This document shows positions 23,338-35,082 of a stretch of 64,000 nt of DNA, piece after piece. A program made the position numbers and the translations under genes. Each line of letters opens with the position of its first letter. Positions within the stretch are counted from its first letter, which is position 1. The notes beneath the pieces are model-generated. The model saw only the letters and a program-made list of their open reading frames with translations. It did not search any database and had not been told where the DNA came from. The DNA is from Eucalyptus grandis (Eukaryota; Streptophyta; Magnoliopsida; Myrtales; Myrtaceae), in the NCBI RefSeq assembly GCF_016545825.1, contig NC_052616.1, forward strand, positions 1,550,001-1,614,000, given 5' to 3'.

Positions 23338-25541
23338 TCACGTCTGCGGTTTCTTCTCAAGATTCTGCCAGAACTCAGACTCCCACTTCTCCACTTGCCT
23401 AGTGACACTCTCTTTTCGCTCCATGAAAGCTTTGAGCTCCAGGGCTTCATAAGGTGGCGGCAGCGAGCATGGGAGGGTGTTGCTAGGGGACTCCACCACC
23501 GATTCAGTCATGAACTTCCTGATCAACCCACCGGCCGGGCACGCCATCAGTTCCGAGCACAGCTCGACCGCTCCCGGGGGGACTTCGACGTCAAACTTCA
23601 GGAGCTTTGCATACTCGTTGAGCAGATGAAACATGAAGTCGTATACGTACTTCATTTTAAGACTCTCGGAGATAAATCTGCTCCCGCTCTCGCCGATCCT
23701 CTGCGCCTGCATATGTTTGCAAGATTGTAAAACGGATGATAAAGAGAGAGGGTCAAATGAAATTGGATGGGGTGAAATACGATCGAGACCGACCTCCTCG
23801 GTGTGATTGTTTCCCCATTCGACGGCGAACTTGATATCTCTGCACTTCTGATCTGGCCTAATCGGCCAGTAATGCTCCATCGGTACCATCCCTCTCGTGA
23901 AGTGGTCATAGTACTCTGGAGTTATCATCAGCGTCACGGCATCGCATGCCAAAATGTACTTCTCGCTCACGGACCAAGCACTTCCTTCTACGTAAATCTT
24001 GTACCTTTTGATGTTTAAATCGGTTCAGTACGTGCGAACAAATTGGATTTTAAAGGTAGAGAAGTGGAAATCCCTTCACATTACCTGTGGGTGCATTGAT
24101 CTTCTAGATTCGAGTCCTTGAATCCCTCTGCCGTCGCTTGACGCCAATCCTGAATAACAACGAGCAAAGATTCTATGTGTTCATCATCCGCGTGTCATAT
24201 GATTTCCATACGATCCAGTGGCTACAAGTCACGAGCGTTTTTTAATCGTGCATAGGCAAAAATTAGCTCAACTGATGTAGAAAAGATAGAAGAACCTGGG
24301 TATACAAGCGAGCTTTCCAATCAATTTCAGTAGTGCCATTGCATTTCATGAGATCAAGCCTGGTTTGGGCCACCACAGGGTTGCCTTTCCAGTAAGCGAA
24401 GGGCACTTTGTCCTTCCATCTAGTCTTCCCTGCTTTCTCTTCTATGGCTCCTAAAGTGCCTTCCCATGGCCTTATGTTTACTTCAGGCCTGACCATAATA
24501 ATTCAAATTATACTACAATTTTATATGAATACAATGCGAATGATGCGGAAAATTTACAATCGTATATGACTTCAGGAATTGCACTTATATCACTAGTCGG
24601 GGTTCAATGATGTTGGAGGCATTACCAGCCCCAGAAGGACCAATCTGGAAATATGATGTCCATGGTCGTATTGAGTCCGCAATAGTGAAATAATGGCGGG
24701 ACGGTCGCAGCTTTTGAGCCTTCGTAGTCTCGTTTCGGGATCACTGGATAGTCTGCGCAATTGAACATGAGCTCTAAATCCGGCACCTTACCGGGGTACA
24801 ACCTTAGGAGCTGCAAGATCCCCCAAATCGTGAACACGTCCCTCGTCTGGAACGAGTTCCTGTACTTCTCTACATAGGCCTTTCCGTTAAGGATCACCAA
24901 TCTGAAGTGCGCGTGCTCTTTGCTGCTTTCAAGAATTTCCCTCGTGATTCCCGCACCCTTCCAGGGCCGAAGATCCTCGTGGATCCACCGAAAGTACTCC
25001 GGACATGCCTCGGCGTATGAGTTCTCGGTCTGATGTTTTGTAGGATAATTCCCCGGGCATGTCTGCGGCATGCTGGCGGTGGCGCTGCAGTTGAGCGGGT
25101 ACGTGAAATTCCGGGAGGAATCTTCACGGCTTCCCGTTATAGTAGTCTTGAGAATCAAAAGACCTGAAGTAGACTGCAAAATATAGAGAGGAAAGTAAAA
25201 CAAAATAGGCAGATTAGTACTAAAGTTGAGGATTTAAGTTTGCAATTTACTACTCGAGCTGCGTCATATACTCATCACCAATACATCACAGGATATAAGA
25301 AAAAACTTAGTATACGAAACTGGTAATTCGCAGAGAAGAAAATTCAAATATACAGGTGGTTTCGAAAGAGATGTGAGAAGAAAAGGCTAACATTGTCCAT
25401 CCAGGATATGAAGACTGCAGAGAGAAGGAAAACGAGCAAGAACAATAAGACGGTGCACGAAATACGCCATGTCTTCGTCGTCGACGCCACTCGGCTACAG
25501 TCTTTCAGGTTCGCGCCGCGACCGTCCTTCCCTTCCCCCAT
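23338..25541 (-). CDS. GT90 (CAP10/DUF821, rumi-like) O-glucosyltransferase, copy B, intact
   Basis: Complement exons: 25392-25541 (150 bp), 24626-25173 (548), 24296-24488 (193), 24085-24149 (65), 23794-24004 (211) and 23338-23706 (369). All junctions are GT-AG and phases close to an uninterrupted product of 511 residues. Residues about 30-46 (VLLFLLVFLLSAVFISW) are a signal anchor after a basic N-terminus, predicting a type II Golgi/ER membrane protein. The lumenal part carries the CAP10 domain: ACPEYFRWIHEDLRPW, LLRLYPGKVPDLELMF, FPDWSFWGW+PEVNIRPW, FAYWKGNP (the donor-binding region equivalent to FRGSRTS in animal POGLUT1), LEDQCTHR+YKIYVEG, SVSEKYILACDA and RGMVPMEHYWPIR. This is the best candidate for a functional member of the cluster. 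Start chosen because exon 1 aligns with the other copies. The sugar donor and acceptor cannot be told from sequence. Confidence 0.9.
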
Positions 25542-26470
25542 TGATGATCAGCCTCTCTTGCTTTGGCACGAGGAAGAAGCGCGCGAAGATTTTCGGTTCG
25601 CGGCTTCTTTGCTGATCCTTGAAGCCGTTGTCAGGTCAAGCTGGACAGTCATTAGCGTCAGCGGTAATCTAGCAACCAGGCATTGCTTGGAGAACACTTG
25701 TTTAATCATCCTTCAGACAATATCAATTAGCTTAACTTGGAAAAACTTTCATGCGATGAAAATTGTGGGTTTTGGGTTGGCGCGGATAGAGGGTAAGAGT
25801 ACGTAAAGTTTATAAGGTCAATTCCAATATGCAGTCATAGACTTCAAGCTTTCTCTTTGAAATCCCACGGTCGAGTTAGCAATGGTCTAGGAAAAAGTAT
25901 TAGGTAGATGTACTACATTTACCCCAAAATATATTTGTCTCAGTGGGATTTACTGTTGAGACCTATCATATTCAATTTTCTGCCAGAACCTCATGCGCAA
26001 GAGTTACTACTAGAGATAATCGCTAAGAAAGTCTCAAATTTATTGTACGAATTCCAATTTGATTATAAACCTTTTAATTTAATAAATTTAATCCTAAACC
26101 TTTAGATAATTTACCAATAAAATCCTTCTGACCAACTTTGATTGAAAATCATTGATGTAAAACGCCGACCATCCTATATGGTGGTACAAGCGGCGTCGGA
26201 ATTTACATTAGCAAATTTGCAATTTTTCCAAATTTTTTTTCTTTTATCTTTTTTTATTCCACTGTAAGCGGTGAAGGTGGCTAGGGATTTGCTGGCCACA
26301 ATGAAAAAAAAATAAAGAAAGCAAGAAATAAAATAAATATATATAATTCATTAAAAAATTTATAAAAATGTCCATATTAACACTAGTCATGTCTTGTAAG
26401 ACGGCATGCCAGACGCCTAACATCCATGTCAACGAATTCCGATCAAAATTAGCCAAAATGACTATATTGG
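25542..26470. other. 5' flank of gene B and repeat-like spacer
   Basis: The part next to 25541 should contain the promoter of B. Farther out (about 25900-26460) the sequence is AT-rich with partial inverted symmetry around 26130-26460 (blocks such as GATCAAAATTAGCCAAA and its relatives), suggesting a degenerate mobile element. No gene seen. Confidence 0.4.
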
Positions 26471-27470
26471 CAAATCATTCAAAGATTTAAGACTAAATCA
26501 GTAAAATTGAGAGTTAATGACTGAATTAACATCTATATAATAGGTTTAAAACTTTGTTGGTAAGTTTTCCAATGCTACTTTGCACTCTAGCGTGTTTGCA
26601 CAAATTAATTAGTGGAATTCATCACATATTCATATTCAAAGACATAAATACACTTCATCTAGATTCGTGCTTGGTCCATATAACATATAATTTCCATCCA
26701 TGAAGTCGGGCATGTACATTCATTGCATGCCGACTTTTAAATTACTCGAATTCCACTTGAGGCGTACATGATATAGTGGGAAGAGAAATTCCATTCCTCG
26801 GTACCTGTTCAAGAATAGAAGTCTTTCCCTTGTCATTTATTTATTTATTTTTCTTCTTTTGGTGGTTAAGTGAAGTTTAAGGAGATGTGACTAAATAATT
26901 CCTAACTGAGAAAATAATACAAATGATCCTTAAACTATAATTCAATATGTAATGTGATCTTCGAACTTTCAAATCGTTCAAAGATTTAAGACTAAATTAG
27001 TAAAATTGAGATTTAATGACTGAATTAACATCTATATAATAGTTTTAAAACTTCATTGGTAAGTTTTCCAATGCTACTTTGCACTCTAGCGTGTTTGCAC
27101 AAATTAATTAGTGGAATTCATCACATATTCATATTCAAAGACATAAATACACTTCATCTAGATTCGTGCTTGGTCCATATAACATATAATTTCCATCCAT
27201 GAAGTCGGGCATATACATTCATTGCATGCCGACTTTAAATTACTCGAATTCCACCTGAGGCGTACATGATATAGTGGTAAGAGAAATTCCATTCCTCGGT
27301 ACTTGTTCAAGACTTGAAGTCTTTCCCTTGTCATTTATTTATTTATTTTTCTTCTTTTGGCAGTTAAGTGAAGTTTAAGGAGGTGTGATTAAATAATTCC
27401 TAACTGAAAAAATAACATAAATGATCCTAAAACTATAACTCAATATGTAACCTGGTTTTCGAAATTTCAA
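26471..27470. repeat. Tandem duplication, two units of about 499 bp
   Basis: The stretch beginning AAAGATTTAAGACTAAAT occurs at 26481 and again at 26980 and the two units stay closely similar throughout, including GTCGGGCAT(G/A)TACATTCATT and the CTTCTTTTGG run near the unit end. The offset is 499 bp. Neither unit codes for protein. Confidence 0.85.
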
Positions 27471-27830
27471 TTTATTTAATGATCCATGTACTTTAACCCA
27501 ACGTATCATGTCATACATAAATTTTTAATTTATTCAATATGTGTCCTTAAACTTTTGATACGTATTCAAATTGATTATGGACTATATGAAATGTACAATA
27601 TTATCCTTAAACTTAAACTAATGGAATAGTAACATTGGCTATTTACATATACTTTAGGGACTATTTTGAATATTTATAAAAAAATTCACGAATCATATTG
27701 AATAAATTAAAAATTTAAACAATATCAGTATATTGAGCTAAAGTGTGGGGACCACATTGAATAATTTGAAAATTCAAAGACCACCTGGTATATTAGCCAA
27801 AATTCAAAAATTATTGGTGTCATTATCCTT
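27411..27830. mobile_element. Foldback-like element with long degenerate inverted repeats
   Basis: The left end (AAAATAACATAAATGATCCT...) and the reverse complement of the right end (AAAGGATAATGACACCAATA...) share the pattern of repeated 'flat' clauses: action of AAACT, CAATATG and TTTCAA blocks at similar spacing. The same family occurs at 44335-44640. It is non-coding and AT-rich. Boundaries are approximate. Confidence 0.45.
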
Positions 27831-28083
27831 TCTAGTTTAAAATCGTTTCCATATGAACATTTGACAACTCGAGACGTTGAATCGTTAACGCGAGTCTCGA
27901 TACGAAGGGAGACGTGGAGATGCAACTCAAGCCTTTCTCGAATCCTGCGATGAAAGGTCAGCGGCCATCCGGGGAAGTTGACTTTTTGCTCCTTCGAGTA
28001 CCGGTAGGAGCACAAAAGATGAGGAAGAATGCACGAGCGATGAGCGGCATTTTCATTGTTTCTTGTCGAGATCGTTCCAGTAC

Positions 28084-31000
28084 TCAGCCTCCCAACTCCT
28101 CCAGTAGCCTGGTATAGTTCCTCTTCCTCTCCATGAAGCCCTGAAGCTCTCTCGGGTCGTAAGGAGGCGGCAGCGCGCAAGGCAGCGACTCGCTGGGGGA
28201 CTTCACCATGGAGTCCTCCATGTTCATCCTGAACAGGCCGCCAAACGGGCACGCCATCGCCTCGGCGCAGTACTCGGTCGCCCCTACCGGCACCTCTGGC
28301 CTGAACTTGAGGAGCTTCGCGTACTCGACGAGGAGGTGGAGCATGTAGTCGTACACGTACTTCATCTTCAGATTCTCCCCCAGGAATCTGCTTCCTCTTT
28401 CTCCAATGGCTTGTGCCTGAATTTGCGAGGAAATGCAAAGATGTAAGTAGCAACCCAGAAAGGTGAAGGCAAAGAGAAGTGGGGTAACGGTAATGCTCGA
28501 GTCGTAATACTGTTGTATGCAGGTGCTCGAATCGAACAGGAATCTCGACATCACTTTGGAAATAAATTTAGTACCTCTTTGATGTGGTTGTTGCCCCATT
28601 CTACTGCAAACTTGATGTCTCTACACTTGTTGTTGAGCCTAACGGGCCAGTAGTGCTCCATTGGGAGCATCCCTCTTAGGAAGAAATCGTGATAAACCGG
28701 CTCTATCAACAGAGTCGTCGAATCACACGCCAGAATGTACTTGTCGCTCACAGACCATGCCTTCCCTTCCACGAAGATCTTGTACCTTGAAAATGAATGG
28801 AAGTAAGACGAACTTGCTAACCAGATTGTTCAATCACAGGACATAAATAGAGGATCTTGAGAATCGTCAGGAGTTGCATTGCTTAATTACCTGTGGATGC
28901 ATTGATCTTCCAGTCTCGACTCCTTGAATCCTTCCCTAGATTCAGCTGCCCAATTCTGAGAATACGAAAATAATCACAGAATCCATCTGTCAGTTACTAT
29001 CTTTCTTTTCTTAATTGTTGGAGAGATAGATCATAAAATGGTCCGCGCAGCTCATCTGACGATGAGTGAAAAAATTGGTACATTACCACAACTGATACCG
29101 TACCAAAATCAAGGACTATCACAAGCCAATGACCACTCAACAGGAACTACACATTCTTAAGTGAGAATAGTTCAGCACCACCTCATGATTTGGACTTGAG
29201 TTTGATCAACTTGGCGACGAGCTTGATGGACAAGGTCGAATTACCTGGACATATAGACGAGCATTCCAGTCATGTTCTTCAGTGGCGTTGCACGTCATCA
29301 GGCCTTGCCTATTTGCCGACACGCCCGGGTTGCCTTTCCAGTACGCATAAGGTATCCTATCTTTCCATTCCATTTCCTTTGCCTTCTCTTTGATGGCCTG
29401 GTATGTATTTGTCCATGTCCTTATATTGACCTCGTGCCTATAAAATACAGATGAGAACTATGGTGCACATGATCGTTTTCAATCCCAAGATCAGAACTGC
29501 AATGCACATGATTATCTTTTCGAAAAAAATATATCATCGCTGCGTCAACCACTAAGAAGAATAAGATTATTACCATCCCCAGAATGACCAGTCAGGAAAT
29601 AATATATCCAACGATGTCCCGTTCCCGCAGTAGTGGAAAAGCGGTGGGGGTGACCCAGCATTTGGTCCTTGGTAGTGATTTTTCATGATCACCGGCCTGT
29701 CGTTGCAATAGAACATGAGCTCCAAATCCGGCACTTTCCCAGGATACAGCCTCAGGAGCTGCAAAATCCCCCAAATGGTGCCCAAATCCCTCGTCTGAAA
29801 GGGCCTCTTGTAGTGCTCTATATAAGCCTTGCCATTCTTAATCACAAGCCTGAAGTGGGCGATGTTTTTGGTTCTCTCCATCATCTCTCTCGTGATCCCC
29901 AAGCTCTTCCAGGGCCGTAGATCCTCGTGGATCCACCGGAAGTACTCAGGGCATACCACGGCATATGATTCCTCAGGCTCATGTTTCGTCGGGTAGTTCT
30001 TTGGGCATGTCTGGGGCACGGTTGATGAATTGGTGCAGTTCAGAGGGAATTCCATCTTCTGAGGTGGCTCTCCCTGGCCTCCCTTAGCTGTAATCATTTG
30101 CCTCGAGGAAATTCCTGGAAATACAAACTGAGAGTGCACACACACAGTGGAAAGAGTAAGTTCTGATATCTTGTAATTGGTCCAAATACATCAAATCTTT
30201 CGGCATCACAATCTGTTGGGCTAACAGGTCCTGAGGTTCAATTGACAGGTCTAAATCTACTGCGAAGCATACAACCATTAGAGCTGCCAACAAAATTCTG
30301 AAAGAAAAAAATGAAAGACTGTTCAAATTGAGTAGAATCTCGATGACATCTTCCCTTTTTCCCAAATGGGCGGTTTCAAGTTGAATGTATGGATTCAAAT
30401 ACATCACAGTTCACAGGCACGAAAGCATAATTAAACTGCACTCATCGTATCTTCATTCTATGGCGAAATGCTAGATCAAGCATAACCCATTTTCCAAGAG
30501 AGTCTGAATATCAGGACGGTTCAGTAAGCAATTCATTAGATGAAAGCAGAGTCTCATCGTATCTTCATTCTATGGCGAAATGCCAGATCAAGCATAACCC
30601 ATTTTCCTAGAGAGTCTGAATATCAGGACGGTTCAGTAAGCAATACATTAGATGAAAGCAGAGTCTCATCGTATCTTCATTCTATGGCGAAATGCCGGAT
30701 CAAGCATAACCCATTTTCCTAGAGAGTCTGAATATCAGGACGGTTCAGTAAGCAATACATTAGATGAAAGCAGAGTCTCTGTCTACACAAAGTCCAAAAG
30801 CTGCGGTTTCCTTGAACCAGGCGTGGACGCCATAGGAGTCCAACTTGCTGTCCCCGGTTTTCTCAGGTATGTATTGCGGCCTTCAACACAAGAAAATAAG
30901 CAAAGATAATTGCACGAACCGAGCCCAGAAAGAGAGGTGGAAAGAGTGTAATAACTTCAAACGAGGGCTTTCGTCATTTGAATTCATCGTCTTGATCAGC

Positions 31001-31286
31001 CAAGATCTCCGTTTGAATAGTATACGGGGTCATGACTCACATCGAAAGAAAATCCTAAGCCACAAGGACAGACTCGTTACTGTCAAAGACAAGAAAGTTG
31101 AGAAAGACTCACAATGTCCAGCCAAGAGACGACGCTCCCACAGAGGACGATCACAACAAAGGAAGCGAAAACAGCGGCTGGAGTCCACGACTTCAGGGGA
31201 CGCCTAGTACTCGACAAACTGTGCAGTCGAACCTCGTGCGACCCTGGGCCAATCTTCCGACGGAACCTTTCTTCTTCATCTTCCAT
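28084..31286 (-). CDS. GT90 (CAP10/DUF821, rumi-like) O-glucosyltransferase, copy C, altered C-terminus
   Basis: Complement exons: 31113-31286, 29574-30127, 29245-29437, 28891-28955, 28575-28785 and 28084-28416, closing to about 509 residues. The signal anchor is near residues 38-54 (AAVFASFVVIVLCGSVVSW). CAP10 blocks are present (VCPEYFRWIHEDLRPW, LYPGKVPDLELMFYC, AYWKGNPGVS, LEDQCIHR, RGMLPMEHYWPVR). After intron 2 it has HEVNIRTW where other copies have PEVNIKPW. Compared with A, B and D an extra G near 28095 shifts the frame and ends the protein about 13 residues early at LLEELGG; the usual aromatic EA-E-Y/F-W segment is present but out of frame. A more upstream ATG at 31337 is in frame; 31286 is preferred because it aligns with the other copies. 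Intron 1 is long (985 bp) and holds a 112-bp triplication. Confidence 0.85.
30441..30776. repeat. Three tandem copies of a 112-bp unit in intron 1 of copy C
   Basis: The unit beginning CTCATCGTATCTTCATTCTA starts at 30441, 30553 and 30665, an exact 112-bp period, with only a few differences. The corresponding intron of C' (about 48478-48590) has a single unit, so the expansion happened in unit 1 after the block duplication, or contracted in unit 2. Confidence 0.95.
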
Positions 31287-32689
31287 TTGATCTCGTGAAC
31301 CAGAAAGGCTAGGAATCAAGGCCAGCAGATGCTCCAACTTCTCCTTCTTCTTTTCCTTCTTTCCTGTGTCGTTGAGGGAGATGGATTGATGAAACTACTG
31401 CAAAGTCACATCTCCCTTTTTTTTCTTTTGCTTCCCTTGTGTTACTGTGCACTCCTCGGCTTGTGATTCACATGAGCAAAGCTCGGATGAAATTGAGTCC
31501 TGGCATCATTTTGCTTATCATTCGTTTACCAGCAAAGACCAAGAACGTAGATTTGATTTTTGTAATCTGGGGCGATCTGATTTCGTGCCAAAAACGATCT
31601 TCTTCTTTTCTTTTTCTTTTTTATCTGGCTCTTGTTTTGGTTAAAGAAAAACTCTCCGTTAAGTAAGGTTTGTCACATGATAGGAGTCAAATTTCTTGGC
31701 GAGATGCACTTGCAAAAAGGAGGCCTGAAGGCTTGAAGACTAAGTGATTGGAATTTGACTTCTAACTTGTAATTATTTGCTTATTAGTGTATACATTTGC
31801 ATTTGAAGTAACATAATCTGTGACTTGATTCTTTATTCTTTTTTTGGTTATTTATATTTTGACCGATTTGAATAATAAATTTGATGCTATTGCTTTATTA
31901 CCTAATTTTGATGAAACTAGGCTTTATTGGATCATATCACCAAAAACCTCAACTTGGTGCATCCGCACTATATTTACCCCCAACCTAATTTTCGTGTCAC
32001 GAAAAAATTTCAAATCGGTACACCCATGCCATATTTATCTCAAGAGCAATCTTCGCACCACAAAAATCACAAACCAATTCATCCATGTTGCGTTTACCTG
32101 CAAAAAAAAATCTTAGCTATACACATTTGTGAAGATGCTGCCTAAATATTGAAGATAAGAGATTTCCTCTAAGATCAGTGAGACTCCTTTCCAAGTCTGG
32201 ATCCTCTGCACCTCGTCCTAATTATAGACACAATTATTCATCAGAAAATGGATATACACCTATGGTTCTCTGAGTACGAGGCCGTTCGCGTGGTCATGAT
32301 GTTCTATTGGATGTACACTCGGTTCATATTTTTGGTAGCAATTGAGAAACTCTGCAATTAAGTGTTAAATCTTCTCCATTCATGTTAGGTTGAAGGTTAG
32401 TTTATGGTAAATACGTTATGGGTTACATTGGGAATTTTTCTGGAAATGAAAAATAATTTGATGGTAAATGTGATACAAAATATCAATTTGTGATTTTTAA
32501 TAGTTTTAGCCTTAGCGAATTATTCAAAGAGAGTCGACCTCGCTCATAGAAGCATAGAAATCTATCTATCTACAACCGCACATGGAATTAAACTTGGTGA
32601 TTTTGAAATGGTTGAATGCTCTCCTACGGTTCTAGATAAATCGCACCTAATTTCTAGGGATGCGACGTTTAGATTTTTATCAAAAGTTT
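31287..32689. other. 5' flank of gene C and spacer
   Basis: Contains the presumed promoter of C next to 31286, then T-rich and AT-rich sequence without a recognisable gene. The whole stretch is present in unit 2 (about 49099-50549) with small indels, notably in T-runs near 31410 and 49225. Confidence 0.5.
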
Positions 32690-34115
32690 AAGGAAAAATT
32701 TCAAAGAGGGGCCTAAAATACTCTAATTTTTTTTCAAATAATAGCTTAAAGTGAATTTTATTTTAAATAAGGGTCTGAAGTAACTATGTTAGTTTCAAAA
32801 ATGGCCTAACTCACCAGCTAATAAGGGCATTTTTGTCCTTTTTGATTTTTTTTTCCTTTTCTTCTTTTTTGCTTTTTTTCCTTTTTAGTATTAGAGGGAA
32901 AAAAATAGAAAATGGAAGGGGAAAGGAAAATGGTAGGGACTCAACAAGCCCTTCCCAACAATGGTAGGGCGGCAATAACGAGGGCTAAGCCCTCATTTTA
33001 GAAGTGAGCATAGTCCAAATTGGGCCAATCCACCCTTAACCCTAGAATCAATTCATACAGTATTGGTTTTCAATTTTTGGGATTGAAGACCAATCCTATT
33101 GAATCTGGGAATGAGGATCAAACTGACCCAATGCCCAATGGGTCCAGTTTGATTCTAGGATTAAAGCGAGACTAACCGATAATTTTTTTGTTTCAATTTT
33201 TGTACTTTCTAAAAAGGCAAATTTATCATTTCAAATTACATATCCATTAACAATACAGCATTGTGCAACCAAACTATAAATATTAATACATATTCAACAA
33301 ATTTGATATAAGGCAACAATAGAAATTTCACACTTGTTAAAAGCAATAAATCATAAAAATGATTAAGACCACTCCTAGAGATATGAGACAAGATGGGAAG
33401 TTGAGCGACAAGCGACGAAATTGAGCCAGGCTAGTATCAAGTGGCAAGCGGGAAGTTATTTCTTTTGATTTTAGCAAATTGAAAACTAATAGAACAAAGA
33501 AGATAGAAGAGAATGAGTGGATGAGGATGTCGTGAGGAGCTGTTTAATGTTATTTATGCCATTTTAGATACCATGAGAAGCCATTTAATGCCGTTGATAC
33601 TATTTGACTTAGGGTTTTATAAAAAAAAATATAAATAATATATATGATATATTTTAGATATATTATATATAATATATACAGTCAGGGTTGGTCTAAATTG
33701 GACCAATCCTAAACTCTCAAGATCGAGAACTAATTCGCACAATACTTGTCTAGGATTCCCTTGATCAAAGACCGACTCAGTCCTCCTGAGAACCGAATTA
33801 AGACCAACAAGGTTGGATTGATCTTGGATCGATCCAGTTAACCCTAGATTGATACTCACCCCTACCTTACTTGATTTCTTTCCTTTTTGTTATTTTAAAA
33901 TTTTTTAAAAATAATGTATTTAAATAACATTTAAAAATAAAATTATATTAGACAAAAATACCCTTGACTGATCCAAATGTCATCGAATCCTTATTTGTAA
34001 CAGGCATACTCACTTTATGACTTTATTTGAAACTGCGATAATCAGGTCAACTCCTTATTTAAAGGAAATAAATGCACTTAAAATCTTTATTTGGATTTTT
34101 TCTAAAAATTAATTG
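32690..34115. mobile_element. Long non-coding element with inverted-repeat ends, in unit 1
   Basis: The left end (AAAATTTCAAAGAGGGGCCT, then repeated CAAATAATAGCTTAAAGTG and AAATAAGGGTCTGAAG clauses) and the right end in reverse (AAAATCCAAATAAAGATTTT, AAATAAGGAG, AAATAAAGTCATAAAGTGAG) share the same clause structure, giving long imperfect inverted ends around about 1.4 kb. The interior has internally repeated segments with GGACCAATCCTA-like motifs and a TA-rich stretch near 33640. No protein domain is seen. A MULE or foldback origin is inference. The same element occurs at 50550-51860. Confidence 0.5.
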
Positions 34116-35082
34116 GTAGAAACCAAAATGGGCCTGCATATGAAGTTTGATCTACATAGGTTACTTGCAAAGGTACAATCATAAAGTCGCTTTTATTACA
34201 ACACAAAGTCCAGTAACCTTCGACCAAAAAAAAAAAAAAAAGTCCAGTAACCTAAATTTCGTACTTCCCATTCTTTAAAGGTAGATTGTACGGGTGTCAA
34301 TATCACTAGACCGTTAGATTCTATCGCTGTCGCTACTGCCGTTGCTCATAAGTGCTAGGCGCCACCTTAAGGACACCTTTATTCATTGGCGATTGATTTG
34401 TACTCTCAAGCTATTTTCTTTGCAACCAAACTGCATGCCAATTTCTATACCACGTTGGACTCGTTGGTGTACCAACAATAGACTAATCGCATCCAACAGC
34501 GATTGGCTACGATTGCCACCATCATGTACGCCCACCTCCGATCTTGGTCAACCATGAGCCGTGTATCTTTACTAGAAAAAATCCATGCAACGAATGATGA
34601 AATAGGTAGACATTTAATTGCTCTCATGCAAATATCTACTTGAATAAAATGTCATAAGTATGGAAAACATGTGATCTTCCGGATTTCAAAGTACAATAAG
34701 ATTAGAAAGCCGCTGAATTCATGAGACATGAACGGACCACATATGTGGGAAATTTGGAATGAACCCTACCGTACCACGAAGAGTAAGAATTCCTTGAGCG
34801 TCGGCCAAGTTCATCGCACGAATGGGCTGAAGGTCTAATTTTTGAGAACATGATTCTGTAATTTTTTGCACGAAGTATTCACAAAGTGGAGCGCTATTCA
34901 TCTGCGCCTGTAGCCATCATGCACAGGCTAACCAATAAGGAAGTGGCTTCTAAAGGTACGCCTAGAGAGAGATTCTACTTACAAAATGTCTTCTTTAATG
35001 TATCTGCTCGCTACTGTGTTCTCATCGTTTCTAAGGTATAAGTGGACCGACGGTGGAAACTAACGTGTCCAACTTTCGTACT
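34116..35082. other. Spacer downstream of gene D
   Basis: No gene seen. The stretch is duplicated at about 51861-52822. It carries the poly-A micro-insertion at 34205-34253 and should include the 3' untranslated region of gene D near 34900-35082. Confidence 0.5.
34205..34253 (+). mobile_element. Poly-A micro-insertion flanked by a 15-bp direct repeat
   Basis: AAAGTCCAGTAACCT occurs at 34205-34219 and again at 34239-34253. Between them are a few bases (TCGACC) and an A-run. At the equivalent place in unit 2 (about 51955-51975) there is one copy and no A-run. A tail-like A-run with a long direct repeat is the hallmark of target-primed reverse transcription (LINE/SINE machinery), here almost fully 5'-truncated. 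Confidence 0.6.

Noticed and set aside
27725..28453. 242-codon minus-strand ORF
   Set aside because: Partly the wrong frame across GT90 copy C exon 6 and partly repeat sequence; the true exon frame is 28084-28416.
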